From Bacteroidota bacterium (GTDB lineage: Bacteria > Bacteroidota > Bacteroidia > Bacteroidales > JAKIYJ01), in NCBI GenBank assembly GCA_022708585.1, contig JAKIYJ010000027.1:1-11400 (forward strand): 11,400 nucleotides of DNA, in the 5' to 3' direction. Of the stretch, positions 1-6,853 are shown one piece after another. The notes below the pieces were generated by a model. It ran no database searches. It worked only from the letters and a program-made list of their open reading frames with translations, and had not been told where the DNA came from. Positions within the stretch are counted from its first letter, which is position 1. Every line of letters begins with the position of its first letter. A program made the position numbers and the translations under genes.

Positions 1-366
1 CTTGTAGCCGAAAGATTACCATTACAAGAAATATATGGAGAAGATAATGGTGAATTACTTGTCGTTAGTTGGGGCGGGACTTATGGAACTGTGTTTTCAG
101 CAGTAGAACAGGCAATATCATCAGGAATTAAAGTAAGTCACGCTCACTTTAATTATATTATGCCTTTACCTAAAAATACAAATGAAATACTTTCAAAATT
201 TAAAAAAATTCTTGTCTGTGAACTCAATGCCGGGCAATTTGCAAATTATCTCAGAATGAAATATCCACAACATAATTATTTACAATATAATAAAATACAG
301 GGATTGCCCTTTACTATTACTGAATTAGTTGAAAAATTTAAAAAGATTTTTAAGGAGGAATTATAA
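1..366 (+). CDS. korA: 2-oxoacid:ferredoxin oxidoreductase subunit alpha, C-terminal part (probably 2-oxoglutarate; KorA)
   Basis: The 5' end lies outside the window. The frame is open from base 1, giving 121 visible residues, and the GTG at 91 is internal rather than a start. The enzyme oxidatively decarboxylates a 2-oxoacid (here probably 2-oxoglutarate) to the acyl-CoA and passes electrons to ferredoxin in the cytoplasm. It can also run in reverse to fix CO2. The visible part matches the C-terminal domain of KorA-type alpha subunits as I know them: a WGGTYG turn, then AHFNYIMPLPKNT, then CELNAGQFANYLRM, then a QYNKIQGLPFT segment close to the end. The stop codon TAA overlaps the ATG of korB (TAATG), so the two are translated together. 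The KorA assignment is confident. The exact substrate is inferred from similarity and from the korB partner, and other 2-oxoacids are possible. Confidence 0.93.
   Translation, partial: LVAERLPLQEIYGEDNGELLVVSWGGTYGTVFSAVEQAISSGIKVSHAHFNYIMPLPKNTNEILSKFKKILVCELNAGQFANYLRMKYPQHNYLQYNKIQGLPFTITELVEKFKKIFKEEL
352..358 (+). promoter_or_regulatory. Strong Shine-Dalgarno site of korB
   Basis: AAGGAGG lies inside the last codons of korA and ends 7 bases before the korB ATG at 366. It is a full complement of the usual anti-SD core. None of the other gene starts in this window has such a site. This fits a coupled start at a stop/start overlap, and it fixes ATG 366 as the korB start. Confidence 0.8.
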
Positions 367-1400
367 TGATACAAAATACAATAGATCGTTCAGATGTTGA
401 ACTGACCAAAGAAGATTTTGTCAGTGACCAGATGGTAAGATGGTGCCCGGGCTGTGGCTCATACGCTATACTTACAGCTGTTGCTAATGTCTTTCCTAAA
501 ATAGGCTATAAAAAAGAAAACTTTTGCGTTGTGTCAGGTATTGGCTGCTCTTCACGATTCCCATATTATGTTAATACTTATGGATTCCATGGAATTCACG
601 GAAGAGCTACTGCCATCGCTTCGGGAGTTAAAATAGCAAATCCGAAACTTAGCGTCTGGATCGCCACAGGAGACGGTGATTCTATGGCAATAGGAGGGAA
701 CCATTTTATTCATATTATTCGCAGAAATATTGATGTAAACATTATCTTGTTCAATAATATGATTTATGGCTTAACAAAAGGACAATATTCTCCTACTACT
801 CCAATGGGACAAATTACTAAAACTTCCCCACAAGGTACTATTGAACACCCTTTTAATACAGGAGAACTGGTACTTGGTGCTCAAGGCACTTTCTTCGCAA
901 GAGTTACCGATACTAATGTGAAAATGATGACAGATGTTATGTTTGAATCAGCTAAACATGATGGAACTTCTGTTATAGAAATATTGCAAAACTGTGTTAT
1001 TTACAACGACAAAATTCATTCTGCTATTACAAGAAAAGATGTTAAAGATGACTTTCAACTGCATCTTAAAAATGGAGAACCTATGATTTTTGGGAAAAAT
1101 AAAGATAAAGGAATTATTCTTAACGGCACAAAACTAGATGTGGCTACTATTGGCAAAAATGAAATTACAGAAAAAAATATACTAATCCACGACCAGTATC
1201 AACAGGATCCCGGTATTCATCTTATGCTTGCCAAAATGCAACCACCTAATTTCCCTGTCGCACTTGGCGTTATTCGCTCAGCTATGTACCCAACTTATGA
1301 TGACCTTGTTGAAGAACAAATATCACAGGCTAAACAAAATTCAAAAATTAGAACCGTTAACGACCTTTTGAACAGTGGCGATACCTGGGAAATAAAATAA
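366..1400 (+). CDS. korB: 2-oxoacid:ferredoxin oxidoreductase subunit beta (probably 2-oxoglutarate; KorB)
   Basis: This is the thiamine-diphosphate and iron-sulfur subunit that partners KorA; together they convert 2-oxoglutarate and CoA to succinyl-CoA with reduction of ferredoxin. The 344 residues are a usual length. WCPGCG at residues 26-31 gives two cluster cysteines (C27, C30). C61 in GIGCSS and C210 in LQNCVIYND complete a likely [4Fe-4S] set, and the 31-residue spacing from C30 to C61 agrees with what I recall for archaeal OFOR beta subunits. GDGD at 102-105, followed by NN at 130-131, is the TPP/Mg-binding motif. The segment NMIYGLTKGQYSPTTP after it is very typical of KorB. The start is fixed by the AAGGAGG site and by the one-base overlap with the korA stop. 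A two-subunit (alpha/beta) enzyme is implied; no gamma or delta subunit follows. Confidence 0.95.
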   Translation: MIQNTIDRSDVELTKEDFVSDQMVRWCPGCGSYAILTAVANVFPKIGYKKENFCVVSGIGCSSRFPYYVNTYGFHGIHGRATAIASGVKIANPKLSVWIATGDGDSMAIGGNHFIHIIRRNIDVNIILFNNMIYGLTKGQYSPTTPMGQITKTSPQGTIEHPFNTGELVLGAQGTFFARVTDTNVKMMTDVMFESAKHDGTSVIEILQNCVIYNDKIHSAITRKDVKDDFQLHLKNGEPMIFGKNKDKGIILNGTKLDVATIGKNEITEKNILIHDQYQQDPGIHLMLAKMQPPNFPVALGVIRSAMYPTYDDLVEEQISQAKQNSKIRTVNDLLNSGDTWEIK

Positions 1401-1421
1401 CATTCTTTTATTAGATACAAA

Positions 1422-1459
1422 AGCCCTATATTTATAAATTATACGGCTCCCTGCTTTTT
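1422..1459 (+). terminator. Possible intrinsic terminator of the kor operon
   Basis: AGCCCTATA (1422-1430) pairs with TATACGGCT (1440-1448), 8 of 9 positions with one C-C mismatch, closing a 9-base AT loop. A run of five T follows at 1455-1459, six bases after the stem. The position is right, 21 bases after the korB stop and just before a promoter box for tilS. The stem is imperfect and the T run is offset, so this is only a moderate call. Confidence 0.4.
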
Positions 1460-1462
1460 GAA

Positions 1463-1470
1463 TAACTTTG
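1463..1470 (+). promoter_or_regulatory. Bacteroidota -7 promoter box (TAnnTTTG) of tilS
   Basis: TAACTTTG, followed by CA, matches the Bacteroidota sigma-ABfr -7 consensus TAnnTTTG exactly. It ends 7 bases before the tilS ATG, so the transcript would start only a few bases before the start codon or at it. I see no good -33 TTTG at the expected distance, which lowers confidence. Confidence 0.5.
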
Positions 1471-1477
1471 CATTATT

Positions 1478-2824
1478 ATGATTGAAAAGTTCCTTGAATT
1501 TATTAAAAATAATAATCTACCCCTACCAGATGATAATTTTAATCTGTTGCTTGCCGTGAGTGGTGGAGTGGATTCTGTCGTAATGTGCGACATCTTTCAT
1601 AAAACAGGCTATAAATTTTCAATAACTCATGCAAATTTTTTACTGAGAGGTAATGATTCATATCTCGATCAGGAATTTGTTGAAAATCTCGCATCTAAAT
1701 ATAATGTTAAATGCTTTTCTAAAAAATTTAATACTGCTGAATATGCTAAAAATAATGGCATCTCAATACAAATGGCAGCAAGAGAATTACGATTTAAATG
1801 GTTTTATGATCTATGTGATGAGTTCTCATTCCAATATGTCGCTACTGCTCACCATCTGGACGATCAGATAGAAACTTTCCTTATCAACCTGTTAAGAGGT
1901 TCAAACTTAAATGCTCTCGGTGGAATAAAAGTTATATCAGGTAAAATTATACATCCAATGCTTTTTACTTACAAGACTGAAATTTTAAAATATGCTAAAA
2001 ATAATAACCTGACATTTCGAGAAGATGCTACTAATAATTCCCTTAAATACCTTAGAAATAAAATCAGAAAACAATTACTTCCCACTATGAAAGAAATTTA
2101 TCCAGAAACTGAAAATTCTATATTATCATCAACTCAAAAAATTTCTGAAGCAGTTGAATTTATTGACAATATTATTGTTAAAACTAAACCAAAGCTTATT
2201 AAACAATATAATGATTATCTTGAAATTGATACCAATAAACTTAAAAAATTATCCCCAGTAAAACTTTATTTATTTGAATTTATTAAAATATATGGGTTTA
2301 AATATAATATTATTGACAATATACTTACTACTATTTATAACAAAAATTCAGGTAAAAAATTTTTATCTACTACACATTGTCTTGTTATTGACAGAGATAA
2401 AATTATTATTACTGAACTGAAAAAGAAAAATGATTTAGCCGATAATGATGAAATAATAATTAATAATGGAGATTTAAACATACTGCATCCTATAAAACTT
2501 AATATAACTTATTTAGAGAGAAAAAATGATTTTATTATTCCAACTGATAGCAATATTGCTTGTCTCGACTATGAAAAACTGAAATTTCCTCTTAAAATAA
2601 GAAAATGGCAAAATGGTGATAAGTTTTTTCCACTTGGTATGAAAAAATCTCAAAAAATAAGTGACTTCCTTATTAATAACAAAATTCCAGTGACTTTTAA
2701 AAATAATATATATCTTTTCTGTTCAAATGATAATAATATTGTATGGCTTATAGGTATGAGAATTGACGATAGATACAAGATTACTGACAGTACAAAAAAA
2801 ATATGTATTTTCCAAAAATATTAA
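1478..2824 (+). CDS. tilS: tRNA(Ile)-lysidine synthase TilS
   Basis: TilS attaches lysine to C34 of tRNA-Ile with anticodon CAU, using ATP, so that it reads AUA as isoleucine; it is normally essential in bacteria. The protein has 448 residues. The N-terminal PP-loop ATPase motif SGGVDS is at 28-33. A second family motif, AHHLDDQIETFL, lies around 124-135. A middle helical domain follows, and the C-terminal TilS domain is visible from about 375 (WQNGDKFFPLGMKKS, then a KISDFLINNKIP segment). The length fits a three-domain TilS. Demand for the enzyme should be high here, because AUA (ATA) codons are frequent in these AT-rich genes. No Shine-Dalgarno precedes ATG 1478, and the TAACTTTG box just upstream suggests a very short leader. 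dsbD follows 57 bases downstream in the same direction and may be co-transcribed. Confidence 0.95.
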   Translation: MIEKFLEFIKNNNLPLPDDNFNLLLAVSGGVDSVVMCDIFHKTGYKFSITHANFLLRGNDSYLDQEFVENLASKYNVKCFSKKFNTAEYAKNNGISIQMAARELRFKWFYDLCDEFSFQYVATAHHLDDQIETFLINLLRGSNLNALGGIKVISGKIIHPMLFTYKTEILKYAKNNNLTFREDATNNSLKYLRNKIRKQLLPTMKEIYPETENSILSSTQKISEAVEFIDNIIVKTKPKLIKQYNDYLEIDTNKLKKLSPVKLYLFEFIKIYGFKYNIIDNILTTIYNKNSGKKFLSTTHCLVIDRDKIIITELKKKNDLADNDEIIINNGDLNILHPIKLNITYLERKNDFIIPTDSNIACLDYEKLKFPLKIRKWQNGDKFFPLGMKKSQKISDFLINNKIPVTFKNNIYLFCSNDNNIVWLIGMRIDDRYKITDSTKKICIFQKY

Positions 2825-2829
2825 TTATG

Positions 2830-2837
2830 TATTTTTG
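2830..2837 (+). promoter_or_regulatory. Possible -7 promoter box of dsbD
   Basis: TATTTTTG fits TAnnTTTG and lies 44 bases before the dsbD start, which would give a leader of about 40 bases. In sequence this rich in T such a match is easily due to chance, and I see no -33 element at the right distance. Read-through from tilS is the alternative. Confidence 0.2.
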
Positions 2838-2881
2838 TCTATTCAAATTTTATGGTTACTTGATTTAATAACGAATCAGAG

Positions 2882-4018
2882 ATGAATAATTTGTTTAAAT
2901 TTTCAATAGTTTTTCTTTTAATAACTTCTGTAAAACTAAATTTCACTTTTGCTCAAATTTATGAACCAGTGCAATGGGAAACTTCCGTAATTTACCTCGC
3001 TAATAATGAAGCCGAACTTTTATTTAAAGCCAATATAGAAGATAAATGGCATATTTTTGCTCAATCAAGTAATCCAAAGGCTTCTATGCCACTTAATATC
3101 TCTTTTGAAAAAAATAAAAATTATGAAATTATTGGCAAATTGAAAGAACCTAAACCAATTGAAGAATTTGATGATGTCTTTCAACTTACTGTCAGTTATT
3201 TTACAAAAGAAGTAACTTTTAAACAAAAAATTAAAATACTTTCCCCAAAACCTTTTATCATTACTGGCACCATCGATTATCAATCCTGCATAGAAGGAAT
3301 GTGTGTACCTGGCACCTTCAATTTCCAAATTAAAGTAAAAATACCTGATAAAATACTTGTTGAAAATATAGATACTCAATCTGTTGATAATGCTTTTATT
3401 GATACTGTTAAAAAAATTAGCAATGATTCCCTGATTCACAATTATGCTGCATCAACCTTAAATTCTTCAAATATTAATAATATTAAAGGAATGTCTTTAT
3501 GGAAATTGTTTTTGTTTGCTTTTATAACAGGACTTGCAGCCATATTAACTCCTTGCGTTTTCCCAATGATACCTATGACGGTTAGTTTTTTTATGCACGA
3601 CAGCAATGCTCCAAAGAAATCAAGGCTTCAAGCAACTTTTTTCGGCATTTCAATAATATTGATTTATACAGTAGTTGGTACATTGGTAGCACTAACATTG
3701 GGTGTTAATTTTGCCAACTGGCTTAGTACTCACTGGCTGCCTAATATTTTATTTTTTCTTATATTTTTAATATTTGCCTGTTCTTTTCTTGGTATGTTCG
3801 AAATTACATTGCCAGGCTGGCTCATTAACAAATCTGACAAACAATCTGACAAAGGCGGCATTTTTGCTCCTTTCTTTATGGCTTTTACCCTTGTTCTGGT
3901 ATCATTTTCATGCACAGGACCACTGGTAGGTTCCATACTTAATAGGAATGTTGGGCTTCTCTATAGCACTGTCAATACCTTTCACTTTTTTTGCCTTTTT
4001 CCCGTCTTTATTAAGTAA
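2882..4018 (+). CDS. dsbD: Thiol:disulfide interchange protein DsbD, N-terminal part (reading frame broken)
   Basis: DsbD moves electrons from cytoplasmic thioredoxin across the inner membrane to periplasmic thiol proteins. This frame encodes a signal peptide (about residues 1-25, ending FTFAQ) and a periplasmic alpha domain with the cysteine pair CIEGMC (C136, C141). The first part of the membrane beta domain follows, with TPCVFPMIP (C225) and SFSCTGP (C344), the two redox cysteines of the membrane core. The family reading ends near residue 353. The last 25 or so residues (3941-4018) are out-of-frame DNA of the second half and resemble nothing in DsbD. The rest of the protein continues in the next frame from about 3942. 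As it stands the product would lack the last membrane helices and the thioredoxin domain. It follows tilS by 57 bases. The family call is confident; whether the gene is functional is doubtful. Confidence 0.88.
   Translation: MNNLFKFSIVFLLITSVKLNFTFAQIYEPVQWETSVIYLANNEAELLFKANIEDKWHIFAQSSNPKASMPLNISFEKNKNYEIIGKLKEPKPIEEFDDVFQLTVSYFTKEVTFKQKIKILSPKPFIITGTIDYQSCIEGMCVPGTFNFQIKVKIPDKILVENIDTQSVDNAFIDTVKKISNDSLIHNYAASTLNSSNINNIKGMSLWKLFLFAFITGLAAILTPCVFPMIPMTVSFFMHDSNAPKKSRLQATFFGISIILIYTVVGTLVALTLGVNFANWLSTHWLPNILFFLIFLIFACSFLGMFEITLPGWLINKSDKQSDKGGIFAPFFMAFTLVLVSFSCTGPLVGSILNRNVGLLYSTVNTFHFFCLFPVFIK
3938..3948 (+). other. Break point in dsbD: frame change with apparent small deletion
   Basis: Upstream of this point DsbD is read in frame 2 (ending SCTGPLVGSIL); downstream it resumes in frame 3 (IGMLGFSIALSIPF). 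Other DsbD proteins, as I recall them, have a stretch of very roughly 12-18 residues between these two blocks, and it is absent here. The frame change requires a loss of 3n+2 bases or a gain of 3n+1. The simplest reading is an out-of-frame deletion of a few dozen bases, rather than a one-base slip. There is no long homopolymer at the junction to explain a sequencing slip. Confidence 0.65.
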
Positions 4019-4946
4019 ATTGCCAAAATCAGGTGGTTGGCTCAACTCTGTTAAAGTTGTCCTTGGATTTCTTGAACTGGCTCTTGGTCTTAAATTTTTA
4101 AGTATTGCTGACCAAACCTACCATTGGGGTATCCTAGACAGAGAAGTCTATCTCGCCTTATGGATTATTATCTTTACATTAATGGGACTTTATCTCATCG
4201 GTAAATTGAAACTTAAACATGATGATCAACTTCAATATATAGGCGTTCCAAGATTAATAACAGCCATTATTGTATTTGCATTTGTAATATATATGATACC
4301 CGGAATGTTTGGCGCTCCTCTCAAAGTTTTAGCAGGTTACCTGCCACCACAACAATCTATCGATTTTGATATAAACAGAATAATAAGAGAAAATAAATCC
4401 GATACAAAGATATTGGAACCAAAAGAACTTTGTAGTAAACCCGAGTATTCTGAATATTTTCATTTACCTCATGGCCTTAAAGGCTATTTTGATTATGAAG
4501 AAGGAAGAATTTGTGCCAAACAACTTAATAAACCAATATTCCTCGATTTTACCGGTCATGGCTGCGTTAATTGTAGAGAAATGGAAGCAAATGTCTGGGC
4601 AAAACCAGAAGTACTCGATTTGTTAAAAAATGAATTTGTTGTTGTTGCATTATATGTAGATGATAAAACTAAATTGCCCGAAAATGAATGGAGTATATCT
4701 ATCTTTGACCATAAACCAAAAAAAACTATTGGTAAAAAACATGCAGATTTTCAGATTTCTTTTTTCAATGTTAATGCTCAACCTTTTTATGTATTATTAG
4801 ACCCTTCAATAGAACTAAAAAAACCGGAAGACGCTTCCAAGGCTTTGCTTACAGCTCCCGTTGCTTATAACCTTAACTCAAATGATTTTGTTTCTTTTTT
4901 AAAAAAAGGTCTAACGGAATTTAAAAAACGTAATTATAATAATTAA
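3948..4946 (+). CDS. dsbD: Thiol:disulfide interchange protein DsbD, C-terminal part (reading frame broken)
   Basis: This frame carries the second half of the DsbD membrane domain and the periplasmic thioredoxin-like gamma domain. The opening GFSIALSIPFTFFAFFPS, the block LPKSGGWLNSVKVVLGFLEL and the later IPGMFGAPLKVLAGYLPP are typical of Bacteroidota DsbD. The gamma domain has its active site at GCVNC (C206 and C209 of this frame) inside DFTGHGCVNCREMEANVW, and continues to about residue 320. ATG 3948 is probably an internal methionine rather than a real start. It overlaps the upstream frame by 71 bases and has no properly spaced ribosome site, the AGGA lying directly against the ATG. All three cysteine pairs of DsbD survive across the two pieces, so the damage is limited to the junction. 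Together they would code for about 685 residues, slightly short of what I expect for the family. Confidence 0.88.
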   Translation: MLGFSIALSIPFTFFAFFPSLLSKLPKSGGWLNSVKVVLGFLELALGLKFLSIADQTYHWGILDREVYLALWIIIFTLMGLYLIGKLKLKHDDQLQYIGVPRLITAIIVFAFVIYMIPGMFGAPLKVLAGYLPPQQSIDFDINRIIRENKSDTKILEPKELCSKPEYSEYFHLPHGLKGYFDYEEGRICAKQLNKPIFLDFTGHGCVNCREMEANVWAKPEVLDLLKNEFVVVALYVDDKTKLPENEWSISIFDHKPKKTIGKKHADFQISFFNVNAQPFYVLLDPSIELKKPEDASKALLTAPVAYNLNSNDFVSFLKKGLTEFKKRNYNN

Positions 4947-5006
4947 TATATTGTCTTTCAATAAAATTAATAAAAACTATATGATAAATAATAAAAATTT
5001 ATTTTA

Positions 5007-5096
5007 TAATCAATTAAGCAACTTGAATATATAATATAATGTCTATCTTTACTTCTGCTTTTTTAATTTTAATATTTTTTATGTTTTAATTGATTA
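5007..5096. repeat. 11-bp inverted repeat in the spacer before the choice-of-anchor genes
   Basis: TAATCAATTAA (5007-5017) and TTAATTGATTA (5086-5096) are perfect reverse complements, 68 bases apart, in the spacer between dsbD and the next gene. The right arm covers the putative -33 TTG of the promoter. It could be a paired regulator-binding site or the base of a stem. In DNA this rich in A/T a repeat of this size can also arise by chance. Confidence 0.35.
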
Positions 5097-5118
5097 AGAA
5101 ACTTTTTTATTATGTTTG
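5090..5118 (+). promoter_or_regulatory. Bacteroidota-type promoter of the choice-of-anchor operon
   Basis: TATGTTTG at 5111-5118 is an exact TAnnTTTG -7 box. A TTG at 5090-5092 lies 18 bases upstream, near the expected spacing for the -33 element. Transcription would begin a few bases after 5118, leaving a leader of about 30 bases to ATG 5155. This is the best two-part promoter match in the window. The box covers the TTG at 5116, which therefore cannot be the start codon if the promoter is real. Confidence 0.55.
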
Positions 5119-5154
5119 AAGTATAAATTTAAATTCAATTATCTGAACAGGACT

Positions 5155-6834
5155 ATGATAAGATTTTCTATTACTAAACTGATGGTTTTTGTATTATTCA
5201 TTTGTGAATTATCAATTAATTCTTATGCTCAACTTGTGATTGATAATACAATGACACCCCAGCAATTGGTACAAAATGTTTTACTGGGCTCTGGTGTTAC
5301 CGTTTCTAATATACAATTTACAGGTTCTTCATTAGCTATTGGAAAATTTACTGCTTCTTCCACAAACCTGAATATTCCTTATGGTATTATATTATCAACA
5401 GGTAACATTAATGATGCTGTTGGTCCTAATAATTCGGATTTTGCAGGCGTTAATTTGTATCAACCAGGAAATGCTCAATTAACATCTATTGCAGGTTATG
5501 ATACTTATGACGCAGCAATATTAGAATTTGACTTTGTGCCAGCTTCTGATACCATTAAATTTAATTACGTTTTTGGCTCCGAAGAATATCCTGAATATGT
5601 ATGCTCAGATTATAATGACGTTTTTGCCTTTTTCCTTACAGGCCCTAATCCTCTTGGAGGTACATACAATAATAAGAACATTGCCTTAATCCCCAATACC
5701 AATACTCCTGTCGCTATTAATTCCATTAATGGCGGTGCTCCAGGTCCAGGATATTCTGCATCTCAATGCCTGTCTTTATCTCATAGTAATTATTATGTTA
5801 ATAATGTAGGGGGAACAACTATTCAATATGATGGTTTTACAAAAGTATTACAGGCAGTGGCACACGTTGTCGCTTGCGAAACATATCATATTAAATTAGC
5901 TATTGCAGATGCAGGTGATGGTATTTATGATTCTGGGGTTTTTCTGGAAGCTAAAAGTTTTAGCTCTCCCACTGTCACTATAAGTGCTATTGCAACTACT
6001 AATGATTCTATTATGATAGAAGGCTGTGGAGCTGCAACTTTTATTTTCACACGCGACAATGCCGCAAGTGTACAACCTTTTACAATACATTATATGATAG
6101 GAGGAACCGCTGTCAATGGCATTGATTATCAAGATCTTGCTGGAAACCCAATACCTGACAGTGTGTATTTTCTTCCAGGCCAGGATTCTGCTTTTCTTGT
6201 TATTAATCCTGTCTTTGATGATATTTCTGAAACCGATGAAACTATTATTATTTCTGTTCCACAAATTCTTTCTTGTTCCCACGATACAGTTAGAGCTATT
6301 ATTTATATTCAAAATGTTGATAAAATGAAAGTTCAAATACAGGGGAAAACTCTTATATGCTCGCAACCCCCATTTAGTGAAGTTGCTAACTTGACATCTA
6401 TGCTTATAGGAGGTTATGGACCTTTTTATTATAAATGGAATACCGATATTGATACAACTGCTATTAGCAACTTACCAAATCTTGATGTTAGCCCCCTGCA
6501 ACCTACAACTTATATTTTAACAGTTATAGATACTTGTGGAAACGCTTCTGTTAGCAATTCAGTTACTGTAAATATTGAATGCCCAATTGAAATATATAAT
6601 GTATTTACTCCCAATGGAGATGGTATTAATGATAAATTTGTTATTAAAAATCTTGAATATTTTCCAGGAAGTACTCTGACAGTTTATAATAGATGGGGAA
6701 GAAAAGTTTATGAAAGTACAGATTATAAAAATGATTGGGATGGTGGCAACTGTTCCGATGGAGTGTATTATTTTATTTTAAATCAGGCTAAATTTAATAA
6801 ACCATTTAATGGCATTGTTACAATTATAAGGTAA
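5155..6834 (+). CDS. Secreted choice-of-anchor L domain protein with type IX (CHU_C) C-terminal domain, paralogue 1
   Basis: With the start at ATG 5155 the protein has 559 residues. The frame is also open to a TTG at 5116, but that codon lies in the promoter box. A signal peptide spans about 1-26, ending NSYAQ. Residues about 30-268 form a choice-of-anchor L domain, shown by MTPQQLVQNVLLGSGVTVSN, VFGSEEYPE (139-147) and DAGDGIYDSGVFLE (from 252). A Calx-beta-like region (about 275-388, with GGTAVNGIDY) and one Ig-like module (about 389-475) follow. The CHU_C/gliding-motility-type domain (about 476-559) has FTPNGDGINDKF, YNRWGRKVYES and a final IVTIIR. In Bacteroidota this C-terminal domain targets proteins to the type IX secretion system, so the product is probably released or held at the cell surface. 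The role of the choice-of-anchor L domain is not established; adhesion or matrix formation is only a guess. Its paralogue follows after 19 bases. Confidence 0.88.
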   Translation: MIRFSITKLMVFVLFICELSINSYAQLVIDNTMTPQQLVQNVLLGSGVTVSNIQFTGSSLAIGKFTASSTNLNIPYGIILSTGNINDAVGPNNSDFAGVNLYQPGNAQLTSIAGYDTYDAAILEFDFVPASDTIKFNYVFGSEEYPEYVCSDYNDVFAFFLTGPNPLGGTYNNKNIALIPNTNTPVAINSINGGAPGPGYSASQCLSLSHSNYYVNNVGGTTIQYDGFTKVLQAVAHVVACETYHIKLAIADAGDGIYDSGVFLEAKSFSSPTVTISAIATTNDSIMIEGCGAATFIFTRDNAASVQPFTIHYMIGGTAVNGIDYQDLAGNPIPDSVYFLPGQDSAFLVINPVFDDISETDETIIISVPQILSCSHDTVRAIIYIQNVDKMKVQIQGKTLICSQPPFSEVANLTSMLIGGYGPFYYKWNTDIDTTAISNLPNLDVSPLQPTTYILTVIDTCGNASVSNSVTVNIECPIEIYNVFTPNGDGINDKFVIKNLEYFPGSTLTVYNRWGRKVYESTDYKNDWDGGNCSDGVYYFILNQAKFNKPFNGIVTIIR

Positions 6835-6853
6835 ATTAAAATTAATAGAGTTT

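Noticed and set aside
91..93. GTG as a start codon for the first gene
   Set aside because: The frame is open to base 1 and the residues before it (LVVSWGGTYG) are conserved KorA sequence, so the GTG is internal.
1653..1871. A 72-codon + strand frame inside tilS
   Set aside because: It is fully contained in tilS in another frame and has no recognisable content.
3065..3439. Open frame of 124 codons on the minus strand inside dsbD
   Set aside because: It is antisense to a well-recognised DsbD domain, has no family features and is low in complexity; a shadow frame. The same holds for the minus-strand frames inside the choice-of-anchor genes (for example 5896-6366, 7039-7392, 7214-7516) and inside aspS (10851-11054).
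3948..4018. Programmed ribosomal frameshift in dsbD
   Set aside because: There is no slippery heptamer at the junction, and family residues appear to be missing, which points to a deletion instead.
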